A DNA stretch of 64,000 nt from Solirubrum sp044628455 (GTDB taxonomy: Bacteria; Bacteroidota; Bacteroidia; Cytophagales; Hymenobacteraceae): contig NZ_JBIYZW010000003.1 in NCBI RefSeq assembly GCF_044628455.1, forward strand, positions 1 to 64,000, in the 5' to 3' direction. The notes below the pieces were generated by a model, which was given only the letters and a program-made list of their open reading frames with translations, was not told where the DNA came from and ran no database searches. Below, piece by piece: positions 1-10,878 of the stretch (positions within the stretch are counted from its first letter, which is position 1; every line of letters starts with the position of its first letter). A program made the translations under genes and the position numbers.

Positions 1-30
1 CCCCCGCCGGTCCGCCCGACCGCGGGGGGC
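1..30. terminator. GC-rich hairpin at window edge
   Basis: The first 30 bases can fold into a GC-rich stem (CCCCCG and GGTC pairing with GACC and CGGGGG). It may be the terminator of a gene lying outside the window. There is no clear T run, so this is weak. Bases 31-144 show no gene that can be supported. Confidence 0.25.
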
Positions 31-144
31 GTTTCTGCGTTGTAGGCCTTCCTCGTCCACTTATCCCGCCAGCCGGTAATGCTTGGCAGTTAGAAGTGCA
101 GCGCTCCTTTTTAAGGATGCAAGGTATAGCGACGTAAGTTGCTC

Positions 145-185
145 AACCGAAAGGCCGCTGGTGCACAACCAGCGGCCTTTCGGTT
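145..185 (-). terminator. Hairpin downstream of the secreted-protein gene
   Basis: A perfect 16-bp inverted repeat (arm AACCGAAAGGCCGCTG at 145-160, complement at 170-185) with a 9-base loop lies just past the stop codon of the 203-607 gene. It is placed as its transcription terminator; the U-tract on that strand is poor. Confidence 0.55.
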
Positions 186-202
186 ATTTAGCTGGTGGAT
201 AC

Positions 203-607
203 CTACTTGGCTTTGCGGAACATGTATCGAGTCATGAAGATGCCCTGACCGGTAGTGCCGCCGCTGGTCAGGGTTTGCGTCAGCGGGATTACCTGAAACA
301 TCTCCCAGCCCTCGGCCGTGATTTCGCCCAAGTAGCGCAAAATGGTTTCTTCGTTGGCCTGTACATTCTTGATGTTGATGCCCGTGAGACTGAACAGGTT
401 TTCCATCTGAGCTTCCTTAGTGCCCTTGAACTCGGGGGTAAAGATTACCCGGGAGCGGCCCAAGCCGCCGGCGACAATGGACTCAATAGTGGTCATTTGC
501 AGGTACTGATAACTCTTGCCATTCTGCGCTACCGCAGAGTGTGGCAGGAGCGGTAAAGACAATAGCAGGCACAGCAGAAGCAAACGGAGACAACGTGGAA
601 GCAGCAT
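203..607 (-). CDS. Small secreted protein of unknown function
   Basis: The 134-residue product begins with a strong signal peptide: a basic start, a leucine-rich core at about residues 5-22, and a probable cleavage after a Ser-Ala-Val-Ala-Gln stretch. The mature part of roughly 105 residues has no motif I recognise; it contains a predicted alpha/beta pattern and no cysteines, so it is probably a soluble periplasmic or exported protein. It is followed by a good hairpin and sits between uvrB and the window edge as a single-gene unit. No function is assigned. The signal peptide, codon use and downstream hairpin support it as a real gene. Confidence 0.75.
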   Translation of the reverse strand: MLLPRCLRLLLLCLLLSLPLLPHSAVAQNGKSYQYLQMTTIESIVAGGLGRSRVIFTPEFKGTKEAQMENLFSLTGINIKNVQANEETILRYLGEITAEGWEMFQVIPLTQTLTSGGTTGQGIFMTRYMFRKAK

Positions 608-686
608 AGGGGAATGAAGTGAAGTGAGCAGGCAAAATAGGTGAAACCACCATTCTCTGCTAATTCAGTCCCAAGCCCATAGAAAA

Positions 687-716
687 GCCCGCCCGTACTA
701 CATGCACGGACGGGCT
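687..716 (-). terminator. uvrB terminator
   Basis: A 12-bp stem (GCCCGTCCGTGC on the minus strand, allowing G-U pairs) followed on that strand by CTTTTCT, 25 bases past the uvrB stop codon. This is a typical intrinsic terminator. Confidence 0.7.
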
Positions 717-740
717 TCAATTCTTTATACAGGATGGGTT

Positions 741-2780
<2,040 letters not shown>

Positions 2781-2856
2781 GCAGGCTAGGAAAGTGAGCG
2801 GGAAAGATAACCCTTCTTAACCCCGGCCGGCGGCCTGGGGTTTCCCCGTAAACGAG

Positions 2857-2890
2857 AAAAACCCGCGGCTGGCGGGCAGACGCGGGTTTT
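2857..2890 (-). terminator. Terminator of the tRNA-Lys/tRNA-Glu unit
   Basis: A 10-bp stem AAAACCCGCG / CGCGGGTTTT with a 14-base loop lies 53 bases beyond tRNA-Glu on its strand. Confidence 0.6.
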
Positions 2891-2942
2891 GCAGAAGATG
2901 CTCGGCTGGGCTTCCCAAAGGAAACCGCCGCCGAGCGGAAAG

Positions 2943-3014
2943 TAGTCCGTAGGGGAATCGAACCCCTGTTGGCAGAATGAAAATCTGCAGTCCTAACCCC
3001 TAGACGAACGGACC
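2943..3014 (-). tRNA. tRNA-Glu (anticodon TTC)
   Basis: A 72-nt cloverleaf: acceptor GGTCCGT pairs with ACGGACT, anticodon stem GCAGA/TCTGC closes the loop TTTTCAT with anticodon TTC, and the T arm holds GGTTCGATTCC. CCA is not encoded. It follows tRNA-Lys by 46 bases on the same strand and is probably co-transcribed with it. Confidence 0.96.
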
Positions 3015-3060
3015 AGATACTGGTGAACGGGGCCTGCGCCGGCTGCGACAGGTGAGAAAG

Positions 3061-3133
3061 TGATTCCGCTGGGATTCGAACCCAGGACCCGTACATTAAA
3101 AGTGTACTGCTCTACCAGCTGAGCTACAGAATC
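3061..3133 (-). tRNA. tRNA-Lys (anticodon TTT)
   Basis: A 73-nt cloverleaf: acceptor GATTCTG pairs with CGGAATC (one G-U), the anticodon stem GTACA/TGTAC closes the loop CTTTTAA with anticodon TTT, and the T loop reads GGTTCGAATCC. It is the first gene after the promoter at 3175-3205. Confidence 0.96.
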
Positions 3134-3174
3134 AGGCTCCAAATCAGCCGCCGAGGTGAGGCTGAACCGGGCGG

Positions 3175-3205
3175 CAAAAGTAGCAAGGGAATGGGTACAG
3201 TGCAA
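3175..3205 (-). promoter_or_regulatory. Promoter of tRNA-Lys/tRNA-Glu
   Basis: On the minus strand a TTG (3203-3205) is followed after 20 bases by TACTTTTG (3175-3182). This matches the Bacteroidota -33/-7 consensus TTG-N19-20-TAnnTTTG and lies 41 bases before tRNA-Lys. The rest of 3134-3422 holds nothing else that I can identify. Confidence 0.75.
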
Positions 3206-3422
3206 CTATTCGAGCCGCATTCCCGCAGAAAAAAAGCTCATTCTGTCGGATTTGTTTGTATTGCCCTGATTGTCAGGGTCTGCGGCCAAGGTAGTTTTGG
3301 GCAGCCTGCGAACCGGTGAGCAAGCGTCAGGCCGTTGCCGGACCCAAAGTTCGGCTTTGGCATTCCCGGCGGGTTGAGGGCGGGCCGGCGACGCGTGGCG
3401 GAAGCCGGGCCGCGGGGAAATG

Positions 3423-6161
3423 CTACTCCAGGCGGGTGAGGCGCAGGCAGTCGAGCAGGGCGTGGTTTACGGGGCCGTTCATGTTGGCGTTGGTGGGTTC
3501 CAGCGCCAGAGTGAGCGAATGGCGCCCTCGCGGCAGTCGCACCAGGACCGGGTTGGAGTAGCCCCAGTTCGACCACTCGTTTACCCCGCGTTGCGGCAGC
3601 ACTATCGTCCCGAGCACTTGCCGACCCAGCCGCAGCGTTCGGATAGCGCACTTGTTGTCGGTATTTACCGGCCCGTTGCCGTTGGCGTAGCGGAAGTCCA
3701 CGGCGTAGAGGCCGGCCGCGGGCACCGTTACCGGCACCGTCAAGCGGGCGTTTTTAGTCTGAGAGGTTTCCACGAAACCTGCGCCGGTGAAGCCCGGGTA
3801 GGGCAGGCGGGCCTTGGGTGCGGCTGCTTCCAGCTGGTACACCTGGCTGGCGGACTCGCGGCCCACTTCCAGCGGCTCACTGGCAAACGACTCCCAGCCC
3901 TGCCGGTCGTTGGCTACCACCTGCCAGCTGGCGTAATCTGCCGGTACGGGAAACGACGGCTCGGTGGTGCGGCCGGCAAACCGGCCGTTGCGCAGCACCT
4001 GGTAAGCCGTAGCGCCCGCCACCGCCGGCCAGCTTACCCGCCCCGCGGCGTAGCTGACGGCCGGCGTCTCGGGCGAGAACAGGTTTTCCACCCGGTTTAC
4101 TGCCATTGCTGCCGGCGCTTGGTTGCTAAGCTCAATGCGCAGGGCGTGGCGCCCGGTAAGCGTGGCGGGAATAACCGCCTCGGCCAGCGGCTGCCCATCG
4201 AGCGTCACCCGATCGATCTGGTTACCGAAGCCGCTCAGCTCCACGTCGAGCACGGCGCCGCGGTAGCGCAGACCGGTAAGGCTACGCGCGCCCTGGAAGG
4301 CCCGGGGTACGAAGGGGCGCAGCACCAGCCGGTCGGGCTCGAACTGCAGCCCGAACAGCACCTTGTACACCAGGGCCAGGCTGCCCGAGAGGCTCCAGAG
4401 CATGTTGCTGGAATTGACCTGCGTGCCGGCAAAGTCGCCGTTCTGGGCCACGAAGTTTTCCTTGTTGGTCAGAAACAGCGCCGCCGGACGGTAAATAGCC
4501 GCCATACTTTCGGTGAGCGAGGCCTCGTTGCCGGCCTGAGCGGCAGCCAGGGCCCAGAAGCCCTGCACGAAGGGCCACACGGCGTTGTTGTGGTAGGGCG
4601 GCAGGCCGGGAATCTGCGGGTAGATGCAGCTGATGCCGTAGGCCGTGGTAGGCGTGCGGCTGACTACCTGTTGGGCCCGCTCGCCCGCGGCCACGCCGTA
4701 GAGCACGCTCAGGGCTTCGCCCAGGGCCTCGGCGCGGGGCGAAAGCAGCAGGTGCGGGCGTCCGTAAAGGTATTGCCCGTAGTAGCCTCGCTCGGGCTGC
4801 CACAAATGCTGGTTGATGCCCTGCCCGATGCGGGCCGCCAATTGCGCGTGGTGCTCGGCCACGGCCGCGTCGCCCAGCAGCCGGGCCATTTCAGCCAGCA
4901 CCCGGTTGGCCTGGTAGTGCACGGCGTTGGTGCCCAGGTTCTGGCTTTGGTAGATGTCGGCCGGCTGCATCCAGCGGGGGTAGGTTTGCTCGCGCCAGTC
5001 CAGAAACGACGATTCGCCCCGCACCAGCCCGGTCCCGGTGTCGTAGGCGTTGTGTTCGTCGTCCTTGATGGACTGCTTGATGATGGGGTACACCCGGCGC
5101 AGCCAGGCTTGGTCGCCGGTAACCAGGTAGATTTCCCAGGCGGCCACGGCCCAGATCAGGCGGTCGGTGGAAACGGGGTAGGCGCCACCGGTACCCGTGT
5201 CCTGCACGATGCGGCCCTCGGGCGTGACCTTGCGCAGCAAGCTGTTCATGGCTACGCGGGGCTGCAGCAGGGCCTGGCTCAGAATGATGGAGTAGCTGAT
5301 GTCGCGCGTCCACACCCCGGCCCACTCCTGGCCGGTACGGAAGGTGCTGTCGGGCTCCACGGCGCGGCGGGCTTCCTCCAGGGCCAGGTTGTAGAGCGCA
5401 TCGGTAAGCGGGTACTCCGAGCGATACTGCGGCAGGTCGGCGGTGTTGAGGCTTTGCTGCCAGCGGCTGGCCGTAGTCTTGGCCGTCTGCGGCGCGTTGA
5501 GCAGCAGCTCTACCTCGTAGATTCCGTCGCCGTCGTCATCCTTCAGCTCCAGCCCGGGCTTGTTCACCAGGTTGTCGAAGTCCCAGCTCAGCGGCGCCGT
5601 GCCGCCGGCCACGAACACCTGCCGGAAATCCTGCTGGTAGAGCTTGTCGCCCTTGGAGGTGGTGAAGTAGCCCTGCCGCTGGAAGGCCGCCAGCACCGGC
5701 CGCAGATCTAGGCGGATGCGCACGCGGGTGTTGGGCTGCAGAAAAGCGTTGGCCGGCACCGCGCGCGGGTCGACGTAGCGCTGCCCGAACACAATGGGCG
5801 GCGTTTCCACCACCCCGCCTGCCGTTGCGGGCAGGGCCAGCAGAAGGTGGTCCTGGCCCGGGGCCATTTCGTTGTCCTTGCCGTTGAGGCTGAACTTAAA
5901 GCTCACCTGCGGGCTCAGAAAGGTGTTGGCCGGACTCTGGTAGTTCGAGCTCAGCTCGGTGCGCGAAAGGGCGCGGGCCACATGGCGGCCCTGCACCAGC
6001 GAGTCGCGGTAGAGCGAGTAGGCGGCCGACTCCCAAACCGGTGCCGCGGCCGGCTGCGCAGTTACCGGGGCTGGGTGCGAAGAGGAAGGCTTGGGCATAC
6101 GGCAGAAACTCAGCAGGGCGCCCGTCAGCAGCAGGCCCACCCGGGCATAAACGCTTTTCAT
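3423..6161 (-). CDS. Secreted six-hairpin glycosidase with C-terminal Fn3-like and CBM35-like regions
   Basis: The 912-residue protein starts with a hydrophobic export signal; Cys20 could be a lipidation site, but Phe at -1 is unusual. Residues about 200-640 carry the helical (alpha/alpha)6-barrel signature of six-hairpin glycosidases (GH63/GH15/GH78-like): WAGVWTRDISYS, a repeated W/D-rich pattern such as SFLDWREQTYPRWM, and NNAVWPFVQGFW. Near residues 690-770 there is an Fn3-like strand pattern, and the last 135 residues resemble a CBM35-type carbohydrate-binding module (AGLYAVDFRYANGNG). It probably removes sugars from an extracellular polysaccharide; the substrate cannot be told from sequence. 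The open frame extends to 6434, but the ATG at 6161 begins the signal peptide. Confidence 0.82.
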   Translation of the reverse strand: MKSVYARVGLLLTGALLSFCRMPKPSSSHPAPVTAQPAAAPVWESAAYSLYRDSLVQGRHVARALSRTELSSNYQSPANTFLSPQVSFKFSLNGKDNEMAPGQDHLLLALPATAGGVVETPPIVFGQRYVDPRAVPANAFLQPNTRVRIRLDLRPVLAAFQRQGYFTTSKGDKLYQQDFRQVFVAGGTAPLSWDFDNLVNKPGLELKDDDGDGIYEVELLLNAPQTAKTTASRWQQSLNTADLPQYRSEYPLTDALYNLALEEARRAVEPDSTFRTGQEWAGVWTRDISYSIILSQALLQPRVAMNSLLRKVTPEGRIVQDTGTGGAYPVSTDRLIWAVAAWEIYLVTGDQAWLRRVYPIIKQSIKDDEHNAYDTGTGLVRGESSFLDWREQTYPRWMQPADIYQSQNLGTNAVHYQANRVLAEMARLLGDAAVAEHHAQLAARIGQGINQHLWQPERGYYGQYLYGRPHLLLSPRAEALGEALSVLYGVAAGERAQQVVSRTPTTAYGISCIYPQIPGLPPYHNNAVWPFVQGFWALAAAQAGNEASLTESMAAIYRPAALFLTNKENFVAQNGDFAGTQVNSSNMLWSLSGSLALVYKVLFGLQFEPDRLVLRPFVPRAFQGARSLTGLRYRGAVLDVELSGFGNQIDRVTLDGQPLAEAVIPATLTGRHALRIELSNQAPAAMAVNRVENLFSPETPAVSYAAGRVSWPAVAGATAYQVLRNGRFAGRTTEPSFPVPADYASWQVVANDRQGWESFASEPLEVGRESASQVYQLEAAAPKARLPYPGFTGAGFVETSQTKNARLTVPVTVPAAGLYAVDFRYANGNGPVNTDNKCAIRTLRLGRQVLGTIVLPQRGVNEWSNWGYSNPVLVRLPRGRHSLTLALEPTNANMNGPVNHALLDCLRLTRLE

Positions 6162-6505
6162 GGGACCAAAAGAAGGCAATTGAGGGCGCTTGTGCGCAAC
6201 ACCGTTGGGGCGGGGGCACCTTGCTGCGCGTTTGAGCAATGATTTCACCTCCCGGCAGGCCGTTTTGCTTTCTGCCGCACGGACTGATTCTGCTGGTGCC
6301 GCTAGCCCGAATACCCCATAAGGGCCTTTGCGAAGCAAGGGCAAAGCAATTGGGCCGCCGGTGTTTGCAGGCAGCGGCTGATTGGCCATGAGCGAGCCGC
6401 TGGTACGCTTGCACACCCAACTTGATATGGGCATTTTGCCGCGGACGAATCACAAACAGCACCTTCCGTTGCAACATCCTGCCGGCTGGCCGGTCACATG
6501 CCTCG
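6162..6505. other. Divergent intergenic region, 344 bp
   Basis: This gap separates the divergently transcribed glycosidase and sigma-factor genes. I see no exact TAnnTTTG element on either strand and no open frame with coding character; only a weak short hairpin near 6325-6345. The promoters of both genes should lie here. Confidence 0.4.
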
Positions 6506-7120
6506 ATGAGCAACCTGCCCACCTCCCCCGTAACCGACCAGCAGCTTGTAGCGCAGGTGCTCGGGGGAAACACCGCGGCTTTTGGGCAAATCGTGCAACG
6601 CACGGAAGGGCTGGTTGCGCAACTAGTGTTCAAGATGGTTCGGCACCCCGCCGACCGCCCCGATATCGCGCAGGACGTGTACCTGAAGGTGTTCAAGAAC
6701 CTGGGCGGGTTTAAGTTTCAGGCCAAGCTTTCCACGTGGGTCGGCCAAATTGCCTACAACACCTGTCTGCACTACCTGGAAAAGAAGCAGTTGGTGCTGG
6801 TGGACCCCTCGGAGTCCGCGCCGGATAAGGAAGCGGAGGAAGGCCGCCGGGCCCCGCCGCCCCTGGTCGCCGGTACCGACTACGACCCCGAAACGGCCCT
6901 GTTCGGCCACGACTTGGCCGGCATTCTAAGCACGGCCATCGAGCAACTGCCCCCGCTTTACCGCACCCTAATTTCTTTGTACCACCAGCAGGAAGTGAGT
7001 TACGAGGAAATTTCCCAGATCACCTCCTTGCCGGAAGGGACTGTGAAAAACTACCTCTTCCGGGCTCGGAAAAAGTTAAAGCAACATCTACTGGCCACTT
7101 ACCAACGGGACGACCTATGA
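6506..7120 (+). CDS. ECF-type RNA polymerase sigma factor
   Basis: The 204-residue protein has sigma region 2 at about residues 12-80 (including DIAQDVYLKVFKNL and STWVGQIAYNTCLHYL) and sigma region 4 near 140-195 (QLPPLYRTLISLYHQQEVSYEEI followed by LPEGTVKNYLFRARKKL), the order of group 4 (ECF) sigma factors. The ATG at 6506 is chosen because region 2 starts shortly after it. Its last four bases overlap the start of the next gene, an HxxxCxxC anti-sigma factor, so the two are translationally coupled. It probably directs genes next to it, including the envelope genes that follow; this is inference. Confidence 0.92.
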   Translation: MSNLPTSPVTDQQLVAQVLGGNTAAFGQIVQRTEGLVAQLVFKMVRHPADRPDIAQDVYLKVFKNLGGFKFQAKLSTWVGQIAYNTCLHYLEKKQLVLVDPSESAPDKEAEEGRRAPPPLVAGTDYDPETALFGHDLAGILSTAIEQLPPLYRTLISLYHQQEVSYEEISQITSLPEGTVKNYLFRARKKLKQHLLATYQRDDL

Positions 7121-7557
7121 ACGCGCCACACCTTTCCGAACGTGAATTGCAGGCAGCTGCGGAACCCTCCGCTCGGCTGTCGGCTGCTGAGGCCGCCCAC
7201 CTGCGCGCCTGCCCGCTGTGCCAAAGCCAGGTTGCGGCCTACCAGCAACTGTTTACCGCCCTGGCCCAGCAACCCCAGCCGGCTTTTGCTTGGAACTTCT
7301 CAGCGCAGGTAGTGGCGCAGTTGCCCGCTGCCCGGCCGGCTTTTCCCTGGGTGCTCAGCGGCGTGGTCGTTCTGGTGCTCGGTATGGTTGGCGCGTTTCT
7401 GGCGCTCATGGGCCCCGCGCTGGTACCGGTATTCCAGAGCCTGGCCACCGGGCTGGGGCCCGGCTTGGTGGTCCTTGCGGCGTTCTTTGTGGCCGGGCAA
7501 GGCCTGGAACTGCTGGCCCGACACCGTCGGCAAATGCGCCTGCTAGCCTTTTCATAA
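7117..7557 (+). CDS. Anti-sigma factor with HxxxCxxC (ZAS-type) motif and two membrane segments
   Basis: The 146-residue protein overlaps the sigma-factor stop by ATGA. Residues about 27-37 contain HLRACPLC, the HxxxCxxC zinc-binding signature of ZAS anti-sigma domains, within a short cytoplasmic helical region that would hold the sigma factor. Two hydrophobic segments follow (about 75-100 and 108-130). There is no FecR-like periplasmic domain, so it does not look like the usual Bacteroidota FecR partner of polysaccharide or siderophore receptors. Function rests on gene order and the motif. Confidence 0.82.
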   Translation: MNAPHLSERELQAAAEPSARLSAAEAAHLRACPLCQSQVAAYQQLFTALAQQPQPAFAWNFSAQVVAQLPAARPAFPWVLSGVVVLVLGMVGAFLALMGPALVPVFQSLATGLGPGLVVLAAFFVAGQGLELLARHRRQMRLLAFS

Positions 7558-7616
7558 ATTTTTGCAACCCGAATGGTTTTGGCCGGTCTCATCCGGTATT
7601 ACCCCCTGCCCGACTT

Positions 7617-8048
7617 ATGAAAGGTTTTCTGCTGCTTCTGTTTTGCTGCCTGGCCACCGCGGGCGCTTCGGCCCAAAGTGCCCTGGCACCGGTTCTGGAT
7701 GACAGCGCCCTGGAACTCGCGCGGCGGGTGCTGATGCCGGTAGTCGGACTTTACCTGCTGTGCCAGTTCGTGTTGGCCGCGGTCAAGCTGGTTTTGAACT
7801 TCCTGCTGAAAAAGCAGATCGTGACGGCCGCTACGTCGGAAAGTGTGGTGGCGCGCCTGTTGCCTGGCCCGCAGGACGAACAAAACAAGGTGATGAAGTG
7901 GGTCGCGCTACTACTCAGCAGCGGCGCCGGGCTCACCGTGTGCCTGTGGTTTCCGCCTTTGGGACTGCACTCGCTCATCATCTTGCTGTTCAGCACGGCC
8001 CTGGGCTTCCTGGCCTATTACCTGTTCCTGCGTCGGCAAGCTAAGTAG
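7617..8048 (+). CDS. Small membrane protein with signal peptide, unknown function
   Basis: The 143-residue product has a signal peptide ending near Ala-Ser-Ala-Gln (residue 20), a hydrophobic segment at about 37-62, a charged cytoplasmic-looking loop, and a hydrophobic hairpin at about 95-136 ending with basic residues. It follows the sigma/anti-sigma pair by 59 bases on the same strand and is probably part of that unit. I do not recognise a family. The ATG at 7617 is chosen because it opens the signal peptide. Confidence 0.75.
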   Translation: MKGFLLLLFCCLATAGASAQSALAPVLDDSALELARRVLMPVVGLYLLCQFVLAAVKLVLNFLLKKQIVTAATSESVVARLLPGPQDEQNKVMKWVALLLSSGAGLTVCLWFPPLGLHSLIILLFSTALGFLAYYLFLRRQAK

Positions 8049-8170
8049 AGCCGCGCGACACCTTCTGCTTGATCTTTTAGGGTGCTCCCAGCTGCCAGTG
8101 TAGCGGCTAGGCCGAAAGCACCTACCCTTCAGTTGCGTCTCAACCCTTCCTCCTTTTAATCCCGATTCCC

Positions 8171-10732
8171 ATGAACCAGCGGGCCTCCTGCGCTTCGTAT
8201 ACCGTGTATTACCCGGTAGCTTGCATTAAAAAACAAATTGGCGAACAAACAGTTAGCCAAAATGATAAGAAAGCCCCGTATCGGTGGTGGCCCCGAACTT
8301 CGGCCGTCGCCCGCTGTTGGGGCTGGCTCGCGCTGCTGGCTGCGGGGCTGCTGCCTGGCTCGCTTTCCGCCCAAACTTTGGGGCAAGTAGCGGGTACGCT
8401 ACTGGAGCAAGGCACGCGCCAACCGCTGCCTTTCGCCAACGTGGTGCTGCTGCGGCTGCCCGATTCGACCTTGGTGGGCCACGCCCAAAGTGCTGACAAC
8501 GGTACCTTCGCGCTGTCCAACGTGGCGCCCGGCCGTTACCTGCTGCGGGCCGAGGCCCTGGGCTACCGCACCGCCCGCCGACCGGTTAGCCTGGAGGCTG
8601 CTGCCCCGCTCGTTCGCCTTGGCGAGTGGCTGATAGCGCCCGCGCCCGTTCAACTGCGCAATGTGGTGGTGGAGGGCGAAAAAGCGGCGGTCGTTCATGA
8701 GTTGGGCAAAACCGTTCTGAACGTCGAAAAAGACCTCAACAGCGCCGGCGGCACGGCAGCGGATGTACTGCAGAAAGTACCCGCCATTGCAGTGGACGAC
8801 AACGGGCGCGTAAGCCTGCGCGGCAATGCAAGCGTCACGCTCTACCTCGACGGCAAACCCGCACCCAGCAGCCTGCGCCTGGACCAGCTGCCCGCCAGCC
8901 GGCTCGAAACCATTGAAGTCATCACCAATCCCGGCGCCCAGTATTCGGCCCAGGGCACGGGCGGCATCATCAACCTGGTACAGAAAAAACAAACCCGGCC
9001 GGGCTGGAACGGCGTTGCGATGGTCAGCACCGGCACCCGCGACAAGTACAGCGCTTATCTGAACCTGAACCGGCGGGTGGGGGCCTTCAACTTTTTTGGC
9101 AACGCTGGCGGGTTGAACAACCGGTTCCGCGGCAGCTCGGCCCTGCAGCAGCTCGCCACGGTGGAGGGCCGCACCGCCGGCACCCAGCAAACCGGCTACA
9201 ACGCGCGTCGCCAAGCCAACGAGGACTTGCGCTTGGGTGTGGAATATGCCCCCAGCGAGCAGCAGCGCGTCAGCTTGACTGCGGAGTTCTACAAGAACGA
9301 CCTACATCATACCAGTAACTTCGCCACCCGACTTACTCGCGGCGCCGAGCCAGCCGTGGCCCTGCAAAACCAGAACCGGGAAGTGGACGACCTGTACAAC
9401 GCCCGGATTTCAAGCCAGTACCGGCGCACCTGGGCCACTCACCCCGGCCGCGAACTGTCGGCCAGTGCCGGCTACATCTTGGACGGGGGGACGGTGACCA
9501 CCGAGCAGCGCGTGCTGGATGGACCGTCCCGCGAAACGGGCCCGGCCCGGCAGCAGCGGCTCGACGTGACCATTCACCTGCCTTCTGCGCAGGTAGATTA
9601 CGTGCACCCGTTGGATGAGCGCCGCCGTTGGTCTGCTGGTTTGAAAGCCGACCTCATGGTGACGCCCGGCACAGCCGATTACGCAGTCAAACCGGCGGGC
9701 GAGGCCGCCTTCGTCCGGCAAGCCGCCGGCTCCTACCGCTACCACTACCAACAGTTCATTCCGCAAGCCTACGGCTCCTACCGGCACCAAGCCGGGGCGT
9801 GGGAGTACCAGGCCGGGCTGCGGGCCGAGTTCACGGGGCTGCAGGCCCGAGTGCTGCCGGCTGGCTCGGCTACCCAACGCATCTTCAGCCTGTTTCCCTC
9901 GGCCACCGTGGGGCGCACGCTGCCCGGCGACCAGCGCCTGCAGCTTAGCTACGCGCGTCGGTTGAACCGGCCCAACTTTCTGCAGATCGTGGCCCTGCCG
10001 ATCTATTCCGATGCCCGCAACTACGTGGTAGGCCGCCCCGACCTGCGCCCTGAGTACGTGCAGGTAGCGGAGCTGGGCCACCAGGTAGCGTGGCAGGGTA
10101 CAACGCTGAGCACAACTTTATTCGGCCGTTTCGCCAACGATGCCATCCAGAGCTTGCGCAGCATCGACACGCTGGCAACCCGCCTCAGTGGCCAGCCCGA
10201 TTTTATTGCCCGCACCAGTTACGCAAACCTGGGCCGCACGGCCAGCTACGGGCTGGAAGTGTCGCTGACGCAGCCCGTGACGACGTGGTGGAAACTCACG
10301 GCCAACGGGTCTTTCTACCGCAACCAAGTAACTCACTACACCGGCCGCGGCACACGGGCCAACGTTACCGGCTCGGCGTACCTGTTGAGCACCTTCAAGC
10401 CCACCGAAACGCTGGCGGCGCAGTTGAGTGGGAACTACCGCGCGCCGCTGCTGGTGCCCCAGGGACGTTTGCGGGCCGTTTACGGCGTCGATATAGCCCT
10501 GCGTCAGCGCCTGCTTCACGACCGGGCTGCGCTTACGCTGCGGGTGAGCGACGTGTTCAACACGCGGCGGCAACACTCTCAGTTGCGGGCCGACGGGCTG
10601 AACTCGGACATCCGAACTAAATACGAAACGCTGGTAGGCTACCTGGGATTTACTTGGTTTTTGGGCGCCAACAAGCCCGCCAGCACTATCGAAAGCCAGC
10701 CGAAAGGGGATACGGGTGGATTTGGGGGCTAG
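8171..10732 (+). CDS. Outer-membrane beta-barrel protein, TonB-dependent-receptor-like, with CarboxypepD_reg-like domain
   Basis: The 853-residue protein has a signal segment unusually far from the first Met (hydrophobic core at about residues 50-67, ending SLSAQ). Then come a CarboxypepD_reg-like beta-sandwich (about 70-150; QPLPFANVVLLRLPDSTLVG), a plug region (about 185-275; ADVLQKVPAIAVDDNGRVSL, GGIINLV) and a beta-barrel with many aromatic-ended strands. This is the architecture of the outer-membrane protein beta-barrel family common in Bacteroidota, which often lacks an obvious TonB box. Its ligand is unknown. It follows the sigma/anti-sigma cassette and may be a target of it. The first 45 residues are polar and doubtful; no later ATG fits. 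Confidence 0.88.
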   Translation: MNQRASCASYTVYYPVACIKKQIGEQTVSQNDKKAPYRWWPRTSAVARCWGWLALLAAGLLPGSLSAQTLGQVAGTLLEQGTRQPLPFANVVLLRLPDSTLVGHAQSADNGTFALSNVAPGRYLLRAEALGYRTARRPVSLEAAAPLVRLGEWLIAPAPVQLRNVVVEGEKAAVVHELGKTVLNVEKDLNSAGGTAADVLQKVPAIAVDDNGRVSLRGNASVTLYLDGKPAPSSLRLDQLPASRLETIEVITNPGAQYSAQGTGGIINLVQKKQTRPGWNGVAMVSTGTRDKYSAYLNLNRRVGAFNFFGNAGGLNNRFRGSSALQQLATVEGRTAGTQQTGYNARRQANEDLRLGVEYAPSEQQRVSLTAEFYKNDLHHTSNFATRLTRGAEPAVALQNQNREVDDLYNARISSQYRRTWATHPGRELSASAGYILDGGTVTTEQRVLDGPSRETGPARQQRLDVTIHLPSAQVDYVHPLDERRRWSAGLKADLMVTPGTADYAVKPAGEAAFVRQAAGSYRYHYQQFIPQAYGSYRHQAGAWEYQAGLRAEFTGLQARVLPAGSATQRIFSLFPSATVGRTLPGDQRLQLSYARRLNRPNFLQIVALPIYSDARNYVVGRPDLRPEYVQVAELGHQVAWQGTTLSTTLFGRFANDAIQSLRSIDTLATRLSGQPDFIARTSYANLGRTASYGLEVSLTQPVTTWWKLTANGSFYRNQVTHYTGRGTRANVTGSAYLLSTFKPTETLAAQLSGNYRAPLLVPQGRLRAVYGVDIALRQRLLHDRAALTLRVSDVFNTRRQHSQLRADGLNSDIRTKYETLVGYLGFTWFLGANKPASTIESQPKGDTGGFGG

Positions 10733-10878
10733 CTTGGGGAGTCTGCGCGCAGTATGGAAATTACAGGGGTATGTCAAGCTGAGTCACTAGGTAAGCACCA
10801 TAAGTCAACACCATAAGATAGATTATGCCGCCAGTACAGCCGTTGAGTTAAGTAGGCCGCATACCGGCACCGTCATTC

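Noticed and set aside
3420..5711. 763-residue open frame on the plus strand
   Set aside because: It is antisense to the glycosidase and arises from GC-rich third positions; composition is Gly/His/Arg/Val-rich with no domain.
6162..6434. Longer N-terminus for the glycosidase
   Set aside because: The additional 91 residues show no coding character and would bury the signal peptide that starts at 6161.
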